A stretch of 64,000 nt of DNA, taken from contig SCFE01000016.1 of NCBI GenBank assembly GCA_004352715.1, positions 686,797 through 750,796 on the forward strand, given 5' to 3'. Numbering within the stretch: the stretch's first letter is position 1; each line of letters begins with the position of its first letter. The stretch is from Hofstenia miamia (Eukaryota; Xenacoelomorpha; Acoela). Positions 12,405 through 24,804 of the stretch are shown one piece after another. Both the position numbers and the translations under genes were made by a program. The notes beneath the pieces were generated by a model. It was not told where the DNA came from and made no database searches. It saw nothing but the letters and a program-made list of their open reading frames with translations.

Positions 12405-12515
12405 NNNNNNNNNNNNNNNNNNNNNNNNNNNNNNNNNNNNNNNNNNNNNNNNNNNNNNNNNNNNNNNNNNNNNNNNNNNNNNNNNNNNNNNNNNNNNNNN
12501 NNNNNNNNNNNNNNN
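12405..12515. other. Assembly gap flanked by identical 50-bp sequence
   Basis: Run of 111 N. The 50 bases before it (12355-12404, starting AGTGTCGGACAG) recur after a TA tract at 12526-12575. The two sides of the gap probably overlap. Confidence 0.95.
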
Positions 12516-12774
12516 ATATATATATAGTGTCGGACAGATTAATTCGTCACTACATAATTTTTTGTCTTCCCTCCGCGTTTTCGCAGCAATTGCTGCATAG
12601 AAAATTTCTGAACACGCCTAATATTCCAATGTTGTTCTATTAGTATAACTCTATGTTATTGCTCACATTTTACTCGTACTGCTTCTAATATTAAAGCTTT
12701 ATTAAACTTTACGCCAAACCCATTAATTTGCTTTAATTTTAATTGTCATTTTTTATTTGTTTTTCAGGTAAATT

Positions 12775-13523
12775 ATGAAAGATACTCCAGTAGCAATTCG
12801 TGAGCTAATTTGGGATAAATTCAAACGTTTAAATTCTCCAATCTTGCAAATAGCTCGTGAAATACATGTCCCTCGTTCCACTGTTACTTCTCTTCTCTTT
12901 TTTCAAGAAACATGATAACATTAAGCCCCAAAGGAAAGGGAAATGTGGTGCCCATAAAAGCTTAACACCTCAAACGACAAGCGCCTTCGAATCGAATCTC
13001 AGAAAAACCCCAGGGATACTGCATCACAATTACAAACTGCAGTAGGAGAAAAAGCTGCTAGGTATTCTGTGCGAACAGTTCGTAGATATTTACAAAGACC
13101 TGGCAGGTGACTTACATTCCATCTTCTACTCCAAATCTTACTCCTGCACGTATGAAAAAAAGACTAGTGTTGCAAGGAGAAGAAAGATTGGACTCTAGAT
13201 GAATGGAAAAAGTACTCCAAGTTGTGTATTATATTTTGTAGTGAGAAAATATTTAGGTAATATTCACTGATGAGTCTGCTGTAGATATTGCACATGTTCG
13301 CTCACAATTTGTCCGCCGAAGGAAACTTTCAAAATTTCAACTCAGACATACCAAGCAGCATTGCCCGTTTTAAAGGCGCCAAATTTTTTAGCTAGCAATG
13401 TGCTTTGTGGACCTGGGCCGTTAGTTCCTATTAACGGTACCATGAATGCAGGCAAATTTATTGAAGTTTTAACTAGTGATAACTTTTCTTTTTTTAATAC
13501 ATGCTTCCCCATCAACGATGAAA

Positions 13524-13530
<7 letters not shown>
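12775..13530 (+). pseudogene. Tc1-like transposase relic
   Basis: An ATG at 12775 opens KDTPVAIRELIWDKFK, followed by a helix-turn-helix segment (ILQIAREIHVPRSTVTSLL), as at the N terminus of Tc1 transposases. Near 13258-13320 comes a first catalytic segment (FTDESAVDI, then FVRRRKLSK), and near 13395-13470 a CGPGPLVPINGTMNAGKFIE segment typical of the family core. Frames shift between blocks. A TA tract and a gap cut off the rest, including the second and third catalytic residues. It sits in intron 1 of the lectin pseudogene. Confidence 0.75.

Positions 13531-13557
<27 letters not shown>
13526..13557. repeat. (TA)n microsatellite at gap edge
   Basis: TA tract ending in the gap at 13558. Confidence 0.9.
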
Positions 13558-13721
13558 NNNNNNNNNNNNNNNNNNNNNNNNNNNNNNNNNNNNNNNNNNN
13601 NNNNNNNNNNNNNNNNNNNNNNNNNNNNNNNNNNNNNNNNNNNNNNNNNNNNNNNNNNNNNNNNNNNNNNNNNNNNNNNNNNNNNNNNNNNNNNNNNNNN
13701 NNNNNNNNNNNNNNNNNNNNN
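13558..13721. other. Assembly gap
   Basis: Run of 164 N between two TA tracts, so probably an unresolved microsatellite. Confidence 0.98.
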
Positions 13722-13922
13722 TATATATATATGTTAATATTTTAGATATTTAAATTACTAAGTATTTAAGCAGCTTTCCATAACTCAAAAAGTAATGAAA
13801 GAAATGCAATTTGGCAACGACGTGGTTGCGCAATTAATCTTGCGCTAATAAATTTGGAATTGCAATTCTATTTTAAGTGCTCGTGCATATTTTGGTTTGT
13901 CTTACTCTTCATTTGCGACTAA

Positions 13923-14870
13923 TTGATTAGTGATTGTGACAAAGGGTTTTCTTTTGTGGTAGAAAATATGGATTTTTCAAAAGAAGTTTGTAAATTTTAT
14001 GTTTGCTCCATGTGGAAACCTAACAAAAAAGCTACAGTCATAAGAAGGGAACTCTTAGAGGTTTACCCTGACTCTTCACTTTCATTGGAAACCATTAGAA
14101 GATGGATTCGAAATTTTGCTTCAGGAATCACAGATCTTCAAGACGGCCTAAGACCCGGAAGGCCAAATTTATCTGTGACCAAGACAATTTCTGCTCGTGC
14201 AAGGGCCATTATAGATGAAGATCTTACTGTTACCCTTCATTTTCTATCTCTAGAGCTTGGAGTTTGTCCATAATGAATTAAGACTCTCAAAAAATGTGTA
14301 AGATGGATCTTTCATCTTTTAACAGAAGATCAGAAAAAGGAAAGAGTTACTATTTGCAGGGAGTGGCTTTAAATTTTTGAAACAAATGGTCCCAAAAGGT
14401 TTTCAGATGAGCAATCGAATATTGTTTGGCTAAGTGAAGATGATCCTCGTTCTCAAATTTTGAAGGAAAACTTTTGTTCTCGGAAGAGAATATTCACAAT
14501 TTTCTTCAATCCAAATGGCCCATTGTGTGTAGATATAATGCCAGAATATAGTACTATAACAGCAAAGCACTATACGGAAAATGTATTGCCTCAAGTATTG
14601 CAAAACTGCTATGCAAGATCTCCAACAAGATCAAGAATTCTAATCCATCATGACAACGCTGGTCCTCACAAGGCGAGAGTTACCACTCAATATTTAGAAG
14701 GAAATAACCTCATCTTGCTCACTCACCCACCCTACTCCCCTGACTTGGCTCCTACGATTTTTGGTTGCTCCATAACTGCAAGACAGGAGCAGAATCAAAA
14801 TATACAATTTGTCCTACTGACCCTGGAATAAATATCCTATCCTGGAGAGAGGAATGGTATCAATTTCTAA
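13923..14870 (+). pseudogene. Mariner transposase (SETMAR-like family), frameshifted
   Basis: The first block (13923-14273) has the mariner N-terminal helix-turn-helix with IRRWIRNFASG and DGLRPGRPN. The second (14460-14831) has ILKENFCSRKRIFTIFF, the second catalytic segment ILIHHDNAGPHKARV and the third, YSPDLAP, followed by a frameshift that garbles the DFWL motif. Stops between 14274 and 14459 break the frame, although the residues there still read as mariner (TEDQKKERV, REWL). It is dead but little diverged. It lies in intron 1 of the lectin pseudogene. Confidence 0.88.
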
Positions 14871-15315
14871 GAATAACAACTTTAGCTAATTGTAATTCAT
14901 GTAGTATGGCAAGCTCTAGTAAATGAAATTTAGGATTTAATTTATGCACTTTGAACATTTTCATTAGCTACAGGTTTTATTAAAGAACTGAATTAACATC
15001 ACTAATGATTTATGAAAGCAGGCTAAGCAATCTTTTTTCTTCATTATAATAATAATGAATTGTCCTTTCGCAGCCAATTTAAAAACATATAGCAACATCT
15101 TACTCGAAAAACGACAAATCAAGTAGGTTCATAGTCGTTATGATAACCTCTACGAAAATTCTTCACTTCTTATGCAATTCTTACTTATTTTAGATACCAG
15201 CAGTAAATCTGGAAAGATTCGATTTATGAAGCGTCAAGTTGACTGGCTTACAGTGTTCAAGAGCTGCAGTTATATTCATGGTTGGCTCATAAAATCATCT
15301 TCATCACAAGAACTC

Positions 15316-17051
15316 GTAAGATTTCAACTTGACATGAAATTCTTGTAGAGTGTAATGGTGTACTCTTCAGATGTGCTTTTTGCATTTTAATAACAGATTC
15401 CTATTTTATTAATAATCTACATTTTTTTATATAATATTTTTAATTGTTAATTTTTGTAATAGTCAAACAATATCTTTATGGTAATTAAGTAAATTCTACA
15501 CAGTACTTGCTATTGCTGATAGAGAATGTAATATGGTATGACACATGACGATGATATCATTAATAAAACTACCGTATCTCGTATAAAGTTTTCAGCAACT
15601 ATATTTTAATAATTGTAAGAAATTGAGAAATGTAACAATTGGAATGGGGTTGAATGAAAATATTTAAGTTTCAATGTAAACGCCAATCAATAGGTAGACA
15701 GCGAACACAAAAGTATGTCCAATTATTAAATAATATTTGTTCTTTTTTGTAAATGTCTGCATTTACTTATATTCTCAAATACCTGCTTAGCATTCAATAT
15801 ATTTCTCTCACATAATATATCGTGATGAAATTCAAAATTAGCCATTTTTTACTTCACTTAAAGACCTCTTTAAACTTCGTATCAAGGAATAACTAAATTT
15901 TAATTATTTTCTGCTAAGCTTCGGCCAAGATTCCAAATAGTTATTTTGGACTGGAATAGCATTTTTTAGTAATCTGTATTGCTTCACGCATTAATTTACC
16001 TGACATTGTTCCCGAATAGGACATGATTAGAACTTCAATACTACGTATTAAGGATTAGCATTTATCTTAAACTGCCTATGTTTTTTATAAAGAACAAACT
16101 GTTTTTCCAAATGTTCAATCAATTTCATCAAACCCTATTATGAACCCCTATTATAAAATTTGACAATCCTGAGATATTGCAGCAACCAAATATTGGTTAA
16201 AGTGCTCGAACCAACGTTTGGAAATTTGTACTATATGCATTGCCGTGGCTGAAGTGCATTGAAAATTTAAATCTTTTAGGAACGTTTAAATTCTCATCAT
16301 TCCTAATACTTAGGTAATCAGGAGGTCTGAAGCCCATGTAAGAACCAACTAGCCTCAACAATTTTGTTTTCTATGCATACACCACCTAAATCCTGTCCGG
16401 CAAAGTCAGAAGTCGTCACACAGTAGTCGTGGGGACGTTTTATTTCGTACAAAGCTTTGCCTGAAGTGAAAGTAGCGACCATTCTCTATCCAGTGGTGCT
16501 TACAGATGTTGTCTTGCATTATTAGTTTGAGACTTATGAGCGCTTAAATTTTTCTATGTAAACCATAAAGTAATTTTAAAATTTTTAGGCAGTTTAATGT
16601 TAACCTAATTTTATTGAAATATTTGTGAAGTATCACATAGTATAACATTTGCAAAATTACATTTTCGAAAATGTATTACTAATTCTTTTTAGAATAATTA
16701 ATACGCATTACCTTCATGTTCTTTTGTTGTATTCCTCTAAATTGTTAATAAGTAGTATATTCTGATAAAAAATCAAAAAACGGTTCAACTCTGAACATTT
16801 TATTTCCATCTGTAAGATAATTTATGTTTGATTTGCCAAAAATAGGAACGAGCCTGCATTGGTAGCATAAATGTAAAATTAGAATTTTTACATATAAATT
16901 TATTCAATTGATGCTTATTCATATAAAAAAGTTCTGAGATAATTTTTCAAAACAACTAAGTAACATAGTAGCAGCTAAAAGTTTAAATAATATGACTCTT
17001 ACTGTGTTTGCATAGTTCTCAGTTTAGTTACGAAAATTTTGACATTTCCAG
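15316..17051. other. Pseudogene intron 2, no further feature
   Basis: AT-rich sequence between lectin exon blocks 2 and 3. No coding signal or repeat was recognised. Confidence 0.5.
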
Positions 17052-17449
17052 AAAACTCTTACTTTTGGACACAATACAGACGTAAAGCAGGAGAAACGAA
17101 TTTTGTTGGTACAATACATAGTTTGTCAGAAACATCACATTTCTGGGGCCCAGGTGAACCGCAACGTAAGCTCTATTATATCAAATATTAAATTTATCGT
17201 AGCTTGTGTAGTGAAACTATACAGTGATCACTTGGTTTGCAATTGATTTATTGTCATAGTTACTAAATGATTCAAAATTTATTTCTTCATAGTAGATGCA
17301 GGCTTCAATACATATTTTTCAAGCTTCAAAGCAATTTTACAGAACTGGATGAAATTTTTTTTACAAAATCCTGTATCCTGAATAAATTCCTGAATAAATG
17401 GCACTGTGATTCGTAGCATTATGATTTACAATGACAATTTCTTCTGTTT

Positions 17450-18590
17450 TCCTATAGTTTATTTATACGTTTTTCTCTTTAGATCCTTCAATAATAACGT
17501 TGATTGCTTTCACATATTTAAGGCGATCTGTTTATGCACTGTGATTTCTAATTGGCCCAATTAATCTGGTATCGTCTGAATATTTGCATAGGTTAAGGGC
17601 ACATTGTTCATTGTTAATTTTTAGATCTCTTAAATTGATTTCATTTGTAGTATGTGTAAATAATGAACCACTAAATAACCCTCTTTTGTGGTACTTCAAC
17701 TTTCATTACATGTGGTAGAGAAATCGTATGGTCATCTAGTTTAATTCCTAGTTTACGATCTTGAAGATTATACAAACCTACTGCGTAGCCATTGCGATCT
17801 AAGACTTGGTTGATTTACTATAGTTTATTGTGTAAAATTGTGTCATTACACTCGGATAATCAAAAAAAGGTAATCCGAATAGCTCTGTTTTCAACAGTGT
17901 TGAAAGCAGATATAATAAAATGATAAGTATGTAATAATGCATTAATAGTGCTGCTGTTTGGCTTATTTTTTAACTACCTTTGTCCAAAACCGACCATAAC
18001 ATTTTTCTGTATTCATTTGCCACAATGCCGTCAGTTATTCTTGATGCAGTTGGCCCAACAGTGATTGGTCTGGATTTCTTTATACTTTCACATGTGACAT
18101 TAGTTATATTTTTTCAGTTCGGTATAGGCGTTAATAAAGTTGTTTTCCAGGCATTCGGATAAATAACCTGCTGAAAACTGGTGTTAAAAATTGTGCAAGA
18201 AAGCTTTGCAAGTTTAGATGGAAAACCTTTGTATAGTCACCTAGGAATGTCAGAGATTCCATTTGGTTTTTTAACCTTATTTTACTAAATTTATTACAGT
18301 AATCCTACGACTTCTGACTTTGCCAACTACGTCAGCAGTAGTATTTCTAAAGCTACATAGGGTGAAGCAAAATCCGCAGACTACTGAAAAACGTTTGTTT
18401 GATATAATTAAACAGATTATTGATGGTGATGATATTATGAAAATACTTGGAAAAAAATGTTCAATATTTAAAAATGAAGAACACCTGTCCTCAAAAAGCA
18501 ATAATCTCGTGTGAATTTCCTGCCTTTAACAACAAATTTTTAATGGGCAAAATCATGGAAATGCTTGAAGATTAAACATTCTCAAACTCT
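17450..18590 (-). pseudogene. LINE reverse-transcriptase relic
   Basis: Reading the minus strand: KPNGISDIPR and YKGFPSKLAKL near 18190-18270, VIYPNAWKTTLLTPIPN near 18090-18170, SRPITVGPTASRITDGIVANEY near 18010-18080, and a catalytic KYSDDTRLIGPI near 17555-17600. These match the order of non-LTR RT motifs. The frame is open for short runs only, with stops and shifts elsewhere. It lies in intron 3 of the lectin pseudogene, in the opposite orientation. Confidence 0.72.
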
Positions 18591-19143
18591 AAGACCAAAA
18601 TTAATTGGACTTCATTTGAGACATTACACAGATCTTGCATAAATATGTATATACCATACCTAAGAATATTTCAAAGTAGTAAGCTTTACTTTCAAATTTC
18701 ATTATGTTGAACTTTATGTAAAAAAACATTTTAATGAGCCTCTAACAATGGGTAAGAGAATGTAACTAGTCGTCTGATTGTAAATGATCTTTGAATTCAC
18801 TATTTTCTTAATTATGCTGTATCTACACTCATAACCCAAACTTAAATAATTTTGCAATTGCTGGGAACAGACAAATATTATCTAATATTAGCATTAAATA
18901 TTATTGCATATTGTTTCAATTCCAATTCTTATAATACATGAATACCATTTATTTGTCGTTTGGATAATGAAATATGATTTAAAGCAATTGGTTTAATGAC
19001 TGTAAGGTAAAATTTAAAAATAATGTGTCAAGCATCATATTTATGCTATGAACAGATTTTAGCACAAAATAGATAACAACGATTAACTTGCCTTCAATAA
19101 AATTCAAATACTTCTGGATTTAGTGATTAATATTTTAATTTAG
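18591..19143. other. Rest of pseudogene intron 3
   Basis: No recognisable feature up to the exon 4 block at 19144. Confidence 0.5.
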
Positions 19144-19639
19144 TACATGATGACGAGCTTTGTTCAGTTGTTAGCACAGACGATTTTCTACTTTATGATG
19201 TTAAGTGCTACGAAAGGTTCTACTACTTTTGTGAAGTTGCAAACGAGTCAGTTTCTATAATACCATAATTTTTATTTGCCGTACACCATATATTTCTTGG
19301 TGTGATAATCAATTTAATGTATCTCAGCAAAGAGAAACTTAAGAAAAGTTACATAAATTGCTTTTAAATGTGCTTTTTTCTGTCTATCTTATCATGACTG
19401 TCTCGTATTACACGTTTTCTTAAACTGTCTATATATCAACAACATAAATAAAAGCCTTTTATTTAGCATTTTCTCATTTATTTTCACATGTAATTTTTGA
19501 AACAATCTAAGAGTGTAGGTTTTCCCACACTAAGACAAATTAAGCATTCAATGCATTAAATGCACTATTTAAAAAAAATATTCAATATAAAACCAACAGA
19601 CGCTGGTAGGAAGATACAAAATAAATTACTAAAACATTT

Positions 19640-21560
19640 CAATGTGTATTTCATTATTTTTATATGTATTTCATATATTAAAACTGCATTTCATATTCTC
19701 AAATATGTATTTCATCCTCGTAAAATTGCATTTCATCATTTTAAATATGTATTTCATCGGTTTAATTATATTTCAAATATTGACTTGCAGACACTTAAGC
19801 ACGCCATTTTCTTTATATTTAAATCATGTGATGTTTGCCGAGTGAATATGCTCTGTGGAGATTTCAGGAAATTATTTCCTTGTGGTCATCTTCATTCAAA
19901 ATGTTAGAACATTGTTTCTACAGCAGATAACAGATATTAATATTGCCGTTCAACACCAACAACCATTGAAACCGTTGTTAGGAAGACATATAAAAACAAA
20001 ATATCAAGGATCGTCTTTTAGTAGTTGGGGCAGCTAATCGGGGAGAAGACTGGCGAGCTTTAGCTTCAATATTGGAAATAAACTATCGCACTGCTCATTT
20101 TTGGATAAGGTCAGGGGAAATTGCGCCTAAGAAAAAAGGTGGGAATAAGCCTTGTAAGGTCATGGAGATATGTTAAATTTCCTTATAAATCACATTGAAG
20201 AAAATGCTAAAATTGAAACTATTACCTCTTTCCTTAAATTTGCAGTAATTTGATCTACTCTTCTTTTATAGAATTTTAACTAATACGTATGGTATTAAAC
20301 TATCTGACTTTATCACATATTACATCCCCCAATAGAAATGATCTACGATCTAGCAATAAGTTGCTATTCAAATGTTCTAAGGTGATGAATAACGTATCCA
20401 GAAAATTTTATTTGTATCGTATCGTGACAATGGCCAATTATATTCATCTGCAAACCGATATTAACTTGAAGATTCTACTTTAACTAAGAAGAAATTGAAA
20501 TCACTCTTCTGGAATTATTTTATTTCCAATTATAGTGCTGAAAGCAGTTGTCGTAAAGTATTGATTTGCTTTTGTGTGAATTGTGCTAGTGTAAGAGGTG
20601 TGAATTTTTAATGATTTCCTTATAATTTTTGAAATAAATCTATTTACTACTACTACTACTCCTACTATATCGTTGAAGCAACGGAAACAGCTAATTTTTC
20701 AAGAATATCATGTGGTACTGTCATTGATGACAATTTCGAACTTTTTGCATGGGGCTCTGTATACTATTAATCTTCTGCGTACGCGACTTAAAACAATTAA
20801 CACTCAAGAAAATCCACAAAAGCGATATGAATATGTGCATTCTCCAATTCAATATATTCGAGATGGAAAGCAAATCATGTACATAGATGAGACAAATTTT
20901 AATTTATATATAAGAAGAAGAGTTGGAAGATCAAAGGTTGGTTTTCGGGACGTAGTTAATGTGCCTGCTGTAAGTGCCCCAATATTTACTTGATCGGGCA
21001 ATATCGGCGAATGGAGGATTTAAAATGGATGAAAAAGAGGATTGCATGCCGCTGATGCAGCAAATAATTAGGTGAACAGCGTTCTCGAATTATAGCAAGA
21101 ACAAGGCAATGCCACAGTAAACTGTTAGCCGACTCAGAAGTCGTATTATTAAGGCTTGGTCCTTACAGTCCAATCCAATTGAATCAATTTGGAGCAAAGT
21201 GAAGTCCCACGTTAAAAGTTGTATTGACGTTCTCCGTGTTCAGCAACCTGGCCTACAAGAACAAAGAACTACTTAATAGGAAAGCTTAATAATAGAAGCA
21301 GTGGGTATTGTTACAATAGAGATTGTGCAAGGGCAATTCATCATTGTTTGAGACTGACCTAGCAAAAATGACGTTATTGTTGGTGTATAGTTTTTAGCAT
21401 AGCGCATATATTGTCATTCATAACAATGAAAAATCTCAAAGATACCAGTTTTACAGAATTATAGTATTTGACACTGCGCATGCCCATTACAAAGGATGAA
21501 ATACGCAAAATATGAAATCCAATTTTAAAAAAATGAAATCCATGTTTAAAAATATGAAAT
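19640..21560 (+). mobile_element. DDE transposon with TTTCAT subterminal repeat arrays
   Basis: The left end (19640-19775) holds about seven copies of TATTTCAT or close variants, roughly 20 bp apart. The right end (21485-21560) holds at least four copies of the complement ATGAAAT with similar spacing. A transposase relic lies between. Mirror-image motif arrays at both ends suggest binding sites for the transposase. The exact termini and target duplication were not found. Confidence 0.65.
20025..21340 (+). pseudogene. IS630/Tc1-type DDE transposase relic
   Basis: N-terminal helix-turn-helix reads GEDWRALASILEINYRTAHFW, then GEIAPKKKGG, near 20030-20140. The first catalytic segment is QIMYIDETNFNLYIRRRVGRSKVG in 20870-20945. 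The third region is LLRLGPYSP followed by a shifted LNPIESIWSK near 21150-21200. The frame is lost between these blocks. The order and motifs fit a Tc1/mariner superfamily enzyme, distinct from the other mariner families in this window. Confidence 0.75.
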
Positions 21561-21584
21561 AATGTTTGCAATGGTGTAGTGTCT

Positions 21585-21740
21585 ATCATTGGAAGAAATT
21601 TGGTTCATGTAATAATGTGAGAAGTGCTATCTTCAATTTTTTACGTATGAAATTCGCAGCGTTAATACAATGATTCGAAAATCAATTATTAAATTATGAC
21701 GTTTCGTTATCACCTACAAAACACCAATATGCTCAATTCG
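21585..21740. repeat. Dispersed repeat, copy related to 31715-31870
   Basis: CATTGGAAGAAATT, a TCTTCAATTT block and ATGAAATTCGCA occur in the same order and spacing here and at 31715-31870. The copies are diverged and their borders are unclear. It begins just outside the transposon at 19640-21560. Confidence 0.5.
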
Positions 21741-22422
21741 TGTCAGGAAGGTTTTGCCGAACTATTGCTTATTATGTCGTTGATCTCTTAAAGAACTTGG
21801 AGGAATTTTGAAAAAGTTTGTTCCCAACGTCGAATTTTTAAGAGAAAAGCTTGAATTTTAATCACATTCTACCTTAAGACGCATCAATCTATAAAACCAT
21901 CTCTTACCATACTGACTAAGCCTTCTTGTTTTAATGCCGGTATTTAACTTTGTTGTAAAGCATTAATTGAACTTGCAATTATATATTCGCAAATATTAGT
22001 AAAAATCGAATTAGTTTTCCTTAACTTAGTGATGTGCTATGTAAATGATTCAAATCCATTAAAAAATCCATATAGACTACAAATTGTAATTCTAAGACAA
22101 AGAGTAAAAGAATATTCGAACTATGTCAGGAAATAGATCTAAAAATATCTCTAAGAGAAAAACAAAGTAAAAAATTTGAAAAAAAGTTTAGAAGAGAAGA
22201 ACTACAAAAGCAGGGACTACATCAAATTGACTAAACTAGTAAGAAGCTGATGAAGGCATTAATGTAATCTATTGGTAAAGAAACAATTATAACATGGGAA
22301 AATTAATGCCAAAATTACAGCAGCTGTTGTCTTGCTTTGACGCCACTCTTTGCATTTAAATTATTCACTTGTTGACATGTCATTCTGCAAAGTGGTACAG
22401 TGCAGGAGCGCTTAACAAGGCA
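21741..22422. other. No gene recognised
   Basis: AT-rich sequence before the hAT insertion. Nothing supported. Confidence 0.45.
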
Positions 22423-22523
22423 ATGCTAATCAGAGGCGCACCCAGGGGGGGACTGGGGGAACGTCCCCCCCCCCTCAACAGAGCAGAGATGCTTCCATTC
22501 CTCATGAAATGTGTGCCTATAAC

Positions 22524-22768
22524 CAGTGGCATACGCAAACTGTGGAATGTCCTTCAGTGAGTTTTTCAAAATTGCCTTTGACTGGTTAAAAAAAAATTTC
22601 GTTAAAAAATATTAAGAAAGTCCAAATTTAGGTGGTGAAATGCATTTCTTAGTGTCGAATTCATCAATATTTCCAAAGAATTTTAGGGGCTTGCCCCGCT
22701 TTTTGTTACTTAAGGCCGTAAGGTACGGCGAGGTATTCGACCATTGGAAAACCCTGCGTATGCCCCTA
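22524..22768. mobile_element. hAT-like MITE nested in the hAT element
   Basis: A 245-bp element starts CAGTGGCATACGCA and ends TGCGTATGCCCCTA, 14-bp inverted repeats with two mismatches. The perfect 8-bp direct repeat CCTATAAC flanks it (22516-22523 and 22769-22776). Non-coding. Confidence 0.9.
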
Positions 22769-22854
22769 CCTATAACAATTGTACAACATAATATGTAAAT
22801 AACTATTGGTTCTACTCTATGTCTGCAAGGGTAGACAATATTAAATTGATATTG

Positions 22855-23241
22855 NNNNNNNNNNNNNNNNNNNNNNNNNNNNNNNNNNNNNNNNNNNNNN
22901 NNNNNNNNNNNNNNNNNNNNNNNNNNNNNNNNNNNNNNNNNNNNNNNNNNNNNNNNNNNNNNNNNNNNNNNNNNNNNNNNNNNNNNNNNNNNNNNNNNNN
23001 NNNNNNNNNNNNNNNNNNNNNNNNNNNNNNNNNNNNNNNNNNNNNNNNNNNNNNNNNNNNNNNNNNNNNNNNNNNNNNNNNNNNNNNNNNNNNNNNNNNN
23101 NNNNNNNNNNNNNNNNNNNNNNNNNNNNNNNNNNNNNNNNNNNNNNNNNNNNNNNNNNNNNNNNNNNNNNNNNNNNNNNNNNNNNNNNNNNNNNNNNNNN
23201 NNNNNNNNNNNNNNNNNNNNNNNNNNNNNNNNNNNNNNNNN
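22855..23241. other. Assembly gap
   Basis: Run of 387 N inside the hAT element. Open frames that cross it are meaningless. Confidence 0.98.
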
Positions 23242-24465
23242 ATTGTGATATTCTGTCGGACACCTCACCTTTTCATGCCAAACCTAAAGAAATTAAACTA
23301 TGATCACCGCATTTATATATAGTATGTATGTCAGAAACAAATTTGCCATTAGCAATTATGATTAGTGGCAATATTTAACTTTTGATTTTGTAGAACAATT
23401 TCTTCTTACTGCTAACAGATGTATGAACCACAAGTAACCCTTTTTGTTATCTCACAATTATGATTTTTCATTTTATGTGTTATATATTGTTTTTTATTAA
23501 TACCTAACTAGTTAATTTACTATGATTTTTGATATAATATTTTTATTCTAATTATGGCCAAAAGTTGGCAATAATCTATTGTTTGAAACGCAAAAATTGA
23601 TTAATTTACTAAACAAGAAACATCTATTTGTAGGGTTCCAATTAAAAATTGCTACTCCTGCGTTTCTGTAATTTATGGCGAAGGGCAATTTAATGCGCTA
23701 CTTAAGTGAAACTAAGAATGAGAAATATAACCATTTTGAATAAATATTTATTAAGTTATAGCTTACTGGGGTGAAAATGATTTGAACACGCTTTCTGTAT
23801 ACATTAACTTTTAGTGAAATATTGTGAATTATATAGCAATGCTAATAATAAATCAAATTATGGCAAGTTGCAAAACGTAACTAATGGTTTTTTTCTGTCA
23901 GCTTAATTCGAAATGATCCCCAATCCTGTGCATTTTTCTGTTATCAGGAGTTGAAGTCAGAGATAGGGGTTGTAGGGAATGCTATACAATTTTTTAACGT
24001 TTTGAAATTGTATTAGTATCATATACTCTTGAAGAACTGAATTTATAATTTCCAATTCAATGCCCAGATTTTATTGATGGTTTCTATTCTAAAATACCTT
24101 ACTTTGATATAGCAAGCCGCAAAATTGTAGAAAACTTCTTAAAAAATCTCATGAAAATATGCTGAATCGGAATTTAGTGGGTTGGAGCGGATTCAGGCTG
24201 AGCAGGGATTCGCCTAAATTTTCTGATAAGATTTATTAAAGTCTAAGAAGTAAGACATTTCTAGAAATCACTCTGCTACAAAGTTAAAGAAGTGTTTCCT
24301 ATTCAAATTGGAACAGTTAACAGTGCATCAGCCTGTATTCAAAACTCGCTTCACCCACAATAAAGGTTGCATTAGTGAGGTGTAGGGAGAAATAATTCAT
24401 TATTAGTAATTGATAACAAACATTTATAATGCGTGTTCCGCTTGTTAGGCTAAAATGAAATATAT

Positions 24466-24503
<38 letters not shown>

Positions 24504-24712
24504 NNNNNNNNNNNNNNNNNNNNNNNNNNNNNNNNNNNNNNNNNNNNNNNNNNNNNNNNNNNNNNNNNNNNNNNNNNNNNNNNNNNNNNNNNNNNNNNNN
24601 NNNNNNNNNNNNNNNNNNNNNNNNNNNNNNNNNNNNNNNNNNNNNNNNNNNNNNNNNNNNNNNNNNNNNNNNNNNNNNNNNNNNNNNNNNNNNNNNNNNN
24701 NNNNNNNNNNNN
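24504..24712. other. Assembly gap between TA tracts
   Basis: Run of 209 N with TA tracts on both sides (24466-24503 and 24713-24752), so probably a collapsed microsatellite near the right end of the hAT element. Confidence 0.98.
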
Positions 24713-24755
<43 letters not shown>

Positions 24756-24804
24756 ATAGTTCCCCTCCTCGTAGAAAAAAGCTGGGTGCGCCCCTGATGC
24801 TAAT

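Larger units (their letters stand above)
12100..19268 (+). pseudogene. PAN plus C-type-lectin gene, upstream paralogue (broken)
   Basis: Four exon-like blocks match the intact gene at 26573-41534 in order and strand. Exon 1 (12100-12318): signal peptide MLTKPTLLLVFFIH, then a PAN-like cysteine block (NECIIKCARSPLCG). Exon 2 (15194-15315): 122 nt, exactly the length of its counterpart, with CTLD start WLTVFKSCSYIHGW. Exon 3 (17052-17165): YFWTQYRRK and FWGPGEP. Exon 4 (19144-19268): ELCSVV and FYYFCEV, ending in TAA. Splice phases agree with the paralogue. Lesions: a TAA stop and a frameshift in the signal-peptide region, a TAA near the end of the PAN block, and a base missing at the exon 3 acceptor. 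Exons 2 to 4 have no internal stop, so an alternative first exon is possible but was not seen. Introns hold Tc1, mariner and LINE relics. Confidence 0.8.
22431..24796. mobile_element. Non-autonomous hAT transposon
   Basis: It starts CAGAGGCGCACCCAG and ends CTGGGTGCGCCCCTG, 15-bp inverted repeats with one mismatch. The perfect 8-bp direct repeat ATGCTAAT flanks it (22423-22430 and 24797-24804). Both ends are unusually GC-rich, with a C/G run at 22448-22478. No hAT transposase was recognised inside, but two gaps hide about 600 bp. A second hAT-like MITE sits within it at 22524-22768. Confidence 0.93.

Noticed and set aside
22612-23322. Long open frames of 140-218 codons
   Set aside because: They are made almost entirely of N from the gap at 22855-23241.
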